NCBI GenBank assembly: GCA_004802705.1
Contig: SGPL01000767.1
Span: forward strand, 1-12,685
DNA: 12,685 nt
Source: Bondarzewia mesenterica
Taxonomy: Eukaryota; Basidiomycota; Agaricomycetes; Russulales; Bondarzewiaceae
Direction: 5' to 3'
Shown here: in pieces, positions 8,689-12,685 of the stretch
How positions within the stretch are numbered: the stretch's first letter is position 1
Layout of the letters: each line of letters starts with the position of its first letter
The notes under the pieces: generated by a model
Seen by the model: only the letters and a program-made list of their open reading frames with translations
Told to the model about the DNA's origin: nothing
Database searches by the model: none
Position numbers and translations under genes: made by a program

Positions 8689-9513
8689 ATGTTCGTCACT
8701 CGCCACTCGCGCCATCGAACCTCTAGTCACGGCGCATCCATGCGGATCATCACCCAAAGTTTCAGTCCGCGCTCGTGCAAATCATCTATTGTCTGTGTAT
8801 GTGTACGTGTCGTACGTCCGCCGTCAAAAAGCCCATGTGGATCTGCTGATTTGCTCGTATGTAGATGCCATGTAAGATCTTCAACGATGAAGTTTGTGCG
8901 TCGTAGCTCCCGCGGCCCCGAGAATCGCACCAGTCGTCCAGTCTCAAGCTCAAGCTTCAAGCTCAAGAATCTCGAATTTTGGACGTTGAACATGCTAGAG
9001 TCTGGTGGCGCGATAACGCATCCTCCCACATGCCACCCTCCCCACACAGAGGCTAGTAAGTTGCTATTTTGCGTTGAGCGGATCAGAGTCGGTGCTGGTG
9101 TAACAATCACAACTGACATTTTCCAATCCGCCAACCAACCAGCCAAGCCGCCCAGGTGTTTAGAGCCGATCTGGAGTTCCCAAGCCGTTATGAACTTGGC
9201 GCTGCCGTCAAGGCTTTCGCGCTCGTGTTCTAAATTGGAAGGCAAGGGACTACAAACGAAAGGGCGAAAGACGCACCCCGCCCGCACGGACTTGTGGTTA
9301 CCGGTTCAGTATTGTACGGCAGGTATGCATACTTATGGGCAGTCGATCATCATCCGCATCAAGTTTCATATCTCAAGCTCCAAGTCTGTGGGATACTTCC
9401 TGTCACAAAGTCCTCAAAGTTCAACGTTTCAACATCGGTGTTGTTTTGATCTTGATCGGATTCAATTGCTTCGCGCGTCAGTCGAACCTCTCGAGGTAAA
9501 TAAAGTAAGGTAA
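8689..9513 (+). CDS. unrecognised long ORF (274 codons), possibly spliced
   Basis: This is the longest ATG-initiated frame outside the WOPR gene. The product is rich in Ser, Arg, Cys and His, and no family is recognisable. A consensus intron (9056-9142: GTAAGT, AACTGAC branch, CCAACCAG) lies inside it, is 87 nt long and is frame-neutral if removed. A possible donor, GAG|GTAAAT at 9495, lies near its end. An overlapping antisense ORF of about 186 codons argues that stops are simply scarce here. It could equally be part of a noncoding spliced transcript. Confidence 0.2.
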   Translation: MFVTRHSRHRTSSHGASMRIITQSFSPRSCKSSIVCVCVRVVRPPSKSPCGSADLLVCRCHVRSSTMKFVRRSSRGPENRTSRPVSSSSFKLKNLEFWTLNMLESGGAITHPPTCHPPHTEASKLLFCVERIRVGAGVTITTDIFQSANQPAKPPRCLEPIWSSQAVMNLALPSRLSRSCSKLEGKGLQTKGRKTHPARTDLWLPVQYCTAGMHTYGQSIIIRIKFHISSSKSVGYFLSQSPQSSTFQHRCCFDLDRIQLLRASVEPLEVNKVR

Positions 9514-9524
9514 TGCACTCTACT

Positions 9525-9570
9525 GTAAGTACTACTTGCGAATACTTACTGACGTTCGAATCACCTACAG
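9525..9570 (+). other. consensus intron candidate (46 nt)
   Basis: GTAAGT at 9525, branch sequence TACTGAC at 9547-9553 and acceptor CACCTACAG ending at 9570 give an 18-nt branch-to-acceptor distance. All three elements match strong fungal consensus. The flanking exons have no convincing reading frame, so the host transcript may be noncoding. Confidence 0.35.
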
Positions 9571-9617
9571 TGAGTTATCGCATCTCGCCCATGCCATAAT
9601 GATGCCAAGTTTTACCA

Positions 9618-9696
9618 GTAAGTTCGCGAACACGTACGTTAAAACGGTGGCAGTACTGACCGCGTATGTACGGGGCATCACGGTGTCAATGCATAG
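9618..9696 (+). other. consensus intron candidate (79 nt)
   Basis: GTAAGT at 9618, a second exact TACTGAC at 9654-9660 and acceptor AATGCATAG ending at 9696. It lies 47 nt after the preceding candidate intron, which would make 9571-9617 a small internal exon. No coding frame runs through all the pieces. Confidence 0.28.
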
Positions 9697-10783
9697 GTAC
9701 TAGCTAGTGTCACTTTTCCGCCAGCATCCACATGGCCATGGCGTGACACACGATACGATCCAGATATCCAAGTCCATGACGTGAAAACGGGCATCGACAT
9801 CGGGCCATGGGCATCGCGCGCATAGCGCCCCCGAAGAAAAATGGAAGGATCGCGCCCGTCGTCCCCGGATCATGCCTATTCCTATGCACACGCGTCCCAT
9901 TCAGGTTTCCTATTTTCCATGGCCGACTGAACTTGCAAAGGGTCCAGTACTAATGGCGCCCTCGAAACCGTTTTTTCAAAAGAGGGCAATCGCAAGACGA
10001 AGTATGTAGGTAGGTATGTACTTTGAGATGTCGGCGACCTCGATCTGGCCATTCGTATTCGTATTCAAGCTCGCTGGAGCCAATTAAATGAATCATGGCC
10101 GCATCTTCGATGAATATCGTTTGTTTGTTTGTTTTCGATTTTTGATCTTTTTGCTTTGAATCGGATGACGTCGCCGCGCGCTAAACCTTCGAGTCGACTG
10201 GGCCGTCCGCAAACGCTGCACCGTGCACACGCAGGCGCACCAGAAGTTATAAAAGCAGCGATCCCCTGCGCATGACCTGTGCGGCCTGAGTATGCTGATG
10301 ATGATCGGTGGCCGGAAGCTCGAATACGTGTACAGTACTTGTCGGCATGCTTCGCGTCCCTGATGCTTTACAGCAGAGCCGGGGCTTCTGCGTCTGATTT
10401 GAACATTTAAATGGGTGGATGGACTCGGGCTTTTTCTCTCTGTGAGCGTGGATTTTGGTGCCCCTGCGTGGATCGCTTCGACTGACGTGTGTGCCGTACG
10501 TACTTGTACGTATCAACTCACCGGCTGGGCAGTCTCCGTAGCGACCCACACAGAAGACAGTCGTTCTGTGTTAAGCCGGCTGGGGAGGCGAGGTGTCGAC
10601 GGTCACTGCTGCACACAGCGTTACGGTGAAGAAACATTCTGCTCAAATTTCCTGCAATGTCGCCGCGTCGCTCGTATGTGCATTTTCGATGCTCGAGTTG
10701 AAGAACCTGAATCGGGACCGACGACTCGGGTTGGGTTGGTGGAGTAGGGTCCTGAGCTTCACGATGGCACGGGCACGGCGATG
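9697..10783. other. intergenic stretch with a TATA-like site
   Basis: No supportable gene. It contains a (GTTT)4 run at 10119-10134 and a TATAAAAG motif at 10248-10255 (+ strand) followed by only short frames. A 110-codon frame at 10415-10747 has no family features. Confidence 0.5.
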
Positions 10784-11122
10784 CATACGTTCCCCGAGAT
10801 GAACAGCGTCCATTGGGAACGACAGCGTCAGTTCCCCGGTACGCACGTACGTGTATGTGTATGTGTATGTCGTTTTTCTCCCGTAGATCGTGAATGGGAA
10901 GCGGAAGCCAGCGACGGCGTACGTCTGGTCTGGGATGCCGAGACTGCGACGCTGCGTCGTCAAACCCGTTCGATCGAAGGGCATTCTGATATCTGATACA
11001 GGTCGCGACTCTTAGCTTCTACGTCCACACCGTCTCTCGCCCGACGAGTCCGTCCAAGACGTGTTCCATTGTTCGTTGACATTTCCCAGAGGCTCGATGC
11101 CACAATCCATTATATACGGCAT
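10784..11122 (+). repeat. dispersed direct repeat, copy A (~340 bp)
   Basis: It runs from CATACGTTCCCCGA through AGTTCCCCG, GTCTGGTCTGGGA, TCAAACCCGTTCG, AAGGGCATTCTGATATCTGATAC and CAGAGGCTCGATGCC to CACAATCCATTATA. The same blocks occur in the same order at 12179-12515 with many small indels. Neither strand keeps a shared reading frame between copies, so it is noncoding. A (GTGTAT)3 microsatellite sits at 10851-10868. Confidence 0.92.
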
Positions 11123-11372
11123 GCCGAAGCTGCCGCCGTCCATGCATCCATGCCAATGTCGATGTCGATGGAACACTTGACTTTGTGTTTAATATGGATT
11201 CTGCGGACCGCAGTAGGTGCCCGCTACGCAATTCTAGTTTGCACGCTGAGGTGCCTCCTGTGAGCCCTTGCGGCGTAAAAACAGCACGATGGTTGACGTT
11301 GAACGTTGAAAGTGGATGGAGGCTCTATTGCCTACATCATTCAATGACAGCTTCATAGGTACTCATGAATAG

Positions 11373-11768
11373 GCTATCCGAGTCTACGTACCGAATTCCA
11401 TCCTCCCGAAAATACTCGCCCAAACATTCCGGACACAACTGAAGTCCTCCTCCTTAAGTTACACTACCAAACTTGAAGAGCAAAGTTTCCCAGACTCGGA
11501 CACGGAACGGTTCGACCTGAAGGTGATACGAAATGCCACAAAGCACCGGTCAGAGGCAGGAAGCTTTCTGCACAGTCCGAAGTTCGAACAGGATAACTTC
11601 ACCGTAACAACACCATGGAGAGCAGCGATTTCGGTATCATTCGACTCGTGGCACTCAGTAGAACAGAATTTTTCAAAGTCTCAAGAGATTCACGGAGTTT
11701 TGAACAAAACACAGAAGAATGAACTGGTTTTTGGGTATCCGAAGAATTTGGCTTTATTTGTTCCGTGA
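11373..11768 (+). other. 131-codon open frame without ATG, between the dispersed repeats
   Basis: The frame opens after a TAG at 11370 and closes at TGA 11766-11768, with no ATG in it. The translated segment (including FPDSDTERFDL, FEQDNFTV, NELVFGYPKN) is less skewed than the surrounding noise. I cannot place it in a family. It may be a decayed exon, a transposon fragment or chance. Confidence 0.15.
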
Positions 11769-11833
11769 GGTGGTCACCTTGGCCGATAGTTGCTCGCGGT
11801 ATATGTCGATGACCGAGGTCGAGGTCGAGTGAC

Positions 11834-11850
11834 CCTTGGCCGGGCCAAGG
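11834..11850. repeat. perfect short inverted repeat
   Basis: CCTTGGCC-G-GGCCAAGG is a 17-nt palindrome with 8-bp arms. A further CCTTGGCC lies about 55 bp upstream. It is followed by a purine tract of GAGA and CAGA repeats. No poly-T follows, so it is not terminator-like. Confidence 0.7.
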
Positions 11851-12178
11851 AAGAGATAGAGAGAGACAGAGACAGAGAAGGGCGGTGGGCATGCTGAGGA
11901 CATTGAATGATCGAGACGCGAGACGAGTCGATCGGGGGTAACATGTCGACGGTAGGATATGCATATGCCTTGTCAACAGTCAGAGGCCTGAAACACGCTC
12001 GTCGCTCGAGTAAGGATACAAGCAGGACTGCACCACTGAAATTCACGGTACTTTTTAATACATAGACACCTGTCTGGTTTTACTTGCGGCAAGTACAGGA
12101 ATTGAGCGACTTGGTGCAAGTCGTTCAAGTTCGGTTCAAAAGTACAGGAAGTAAGAAATTCCGTTTTCCTGATGAACA

Positions 12179-12515
12179 CATACGTTCCCCGAAATGAAAC
12201 GACATCAGTTCCCCGATACGCATATACGTATGTGTTGTGTTGTGTTAATTCTTTTTTTCGTGGATTGTGAACGGGAAGCCAGCGATGTCTGGTCTGGGAC
12301 GCCGAGAGACGCCGAGACTGCATCATCAAACCCGTTCGAAGGGCATTCTGATATCTGATACGCATAGATAGGCCGCGACGCTTCTACGTACATCCACATC
12401 GTACTCTCGCCTCGCCCGAAGCCTCCATCCCCGACGTGTTCCGTCGTTCCACCATTCGTCGACACTCCTCAGACCCCAGAGGCTCGATGCCGGGCCACAA
12501 TCCATTATACGGCAC
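12179..12515 (+). repeat. dispersed direct repeat, copy B (~337 bp)
   Basis: The second, diverged copy of 10784-11122. It has lost about 15 bp near its start relative to A and carries a short internal duplication around GACGCCGAGA. Weak similarity (GGAA-ACT-GACT-TG) continues a few tens of bases past both ends. The start-to-start offset is about 1.4 kb. Confidence 0.92.
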
Positions 12516-12685
12516 GCATCAACGGAATACTCGACTCTGCGGTTATTGTACGAGCATGTATACGTACACGCCGAGCGACCAAAGGTTTCAATAACTTCGC
12601 ATACCGACACCGACACATAACACAGCGATCGCGGTAACCGGCTGCAACGCAGCGATCGATCGGATCGAAGTGACTACAAATTCAA

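Larger units (their letters stand above)
11123..12178. other. spacer between the two dispersed repeats
   Basis: About 1.06 kb with the ATG-less frame (11373-11768), the CCTTGGCC palindrome, a purine microsatellite-like tract (11850-11880) and two AGTACAGGAA motifs 48 bp apart near 12092 and 12140. No reverse transcriptase, integrase or transposase motif is visible. Confidence 0.5.

Noticed and set aside
3278..9532. Shared 12-mer GTACTTACAGTA at 3278-3289 and inverted at 9521-9532
   Set aside because: Several 12-base matches are expected by chance in a window this size, and similarity does not extend beyond it.
10248..10255. TATAAAAG as a promoter for a downstream + strand gene
   Set aside because: The frames downstream are short, overlapping and unrecognised, so there is no gene to assign it to.
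1..12685. CRISPR array, bacterial operon, phage or rRNA content
   Set aside because: No regularly spaced identical short repeats, no clustered same-strand genes, no ribosome-binding sites and no rRNA-like sequence; the DNA is fungal nuclear in character.

Overview
The window looks like nuclear DNA of a filamentous fungus, most likely a basidiomycete (Agaricomycetes-like). The reasons are short spliceosomal introns, a GC-rich multi-exon gene for a Gti1/Pac2 (WOPR) regulator, a family confined to fungi, and long gene-poor flanks. There are no bacterial operons or Shine-Dalgarno-led genes. Two single ambiguous bases (5182 and 5280) suggest a draft assembly. The phylum is an inference; the fungal assignment is firm.

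Layout. (1) 1-3182: about 3.2 kb with no supportable gene, visibly pyrimidine-rich on the + strand from about 250 to 2950. (2) 3183-3456: a pair of ~94-bp direct repeats exactly 180 bp apart. (3) 3457-4265: A-rich tracts and the 3' flank of the next gene. (4) 4266-6335, minus strand: the one confident gene, a four-exon WOPR transcription factor of about 570 residues. WOPR box A lies in exons 1-2, box B in exons 2-3, and a long low-complexity tail in exon 4. As written, the reading frame is broken by one missing base just inside exon 3. (5) 6393-6510: a very good donor/acceptor pair upstream of the ATG, giving a 5'-UTR intron or an alternative N-terminus, with an AT-rich TATA-like patch inside it. 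(6) 6831-7220, plus strand: a divergent 129-codon ORF of uncertain reality. (7) 8223-9700, plus strand: an unusual concentration of consensus intron signals (GTAAGT ... TACTGAC ... CAG), suggesting an unannotated spliced transcript. (8) 10784-12515: two diverged ~340-bp direct repeats flanking about 1.06 kb of unexplained sequence.

How it fits together. Only the WOPR gene has a recognisable function. WOPR proteins (Wor1, Ryp1, Sge1, Gti1, Pac2) are master regulators of morphology, mating or virulence programmes, and some are known for very long upstream control regions. The ~6 kb upstream of this gene holds no confident protein gene, but it does hold repeats and possible spliced transcripts, so it could be such a region. 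That link is inference. No novel multi-gene system can be demonstrated from the sequence alone.
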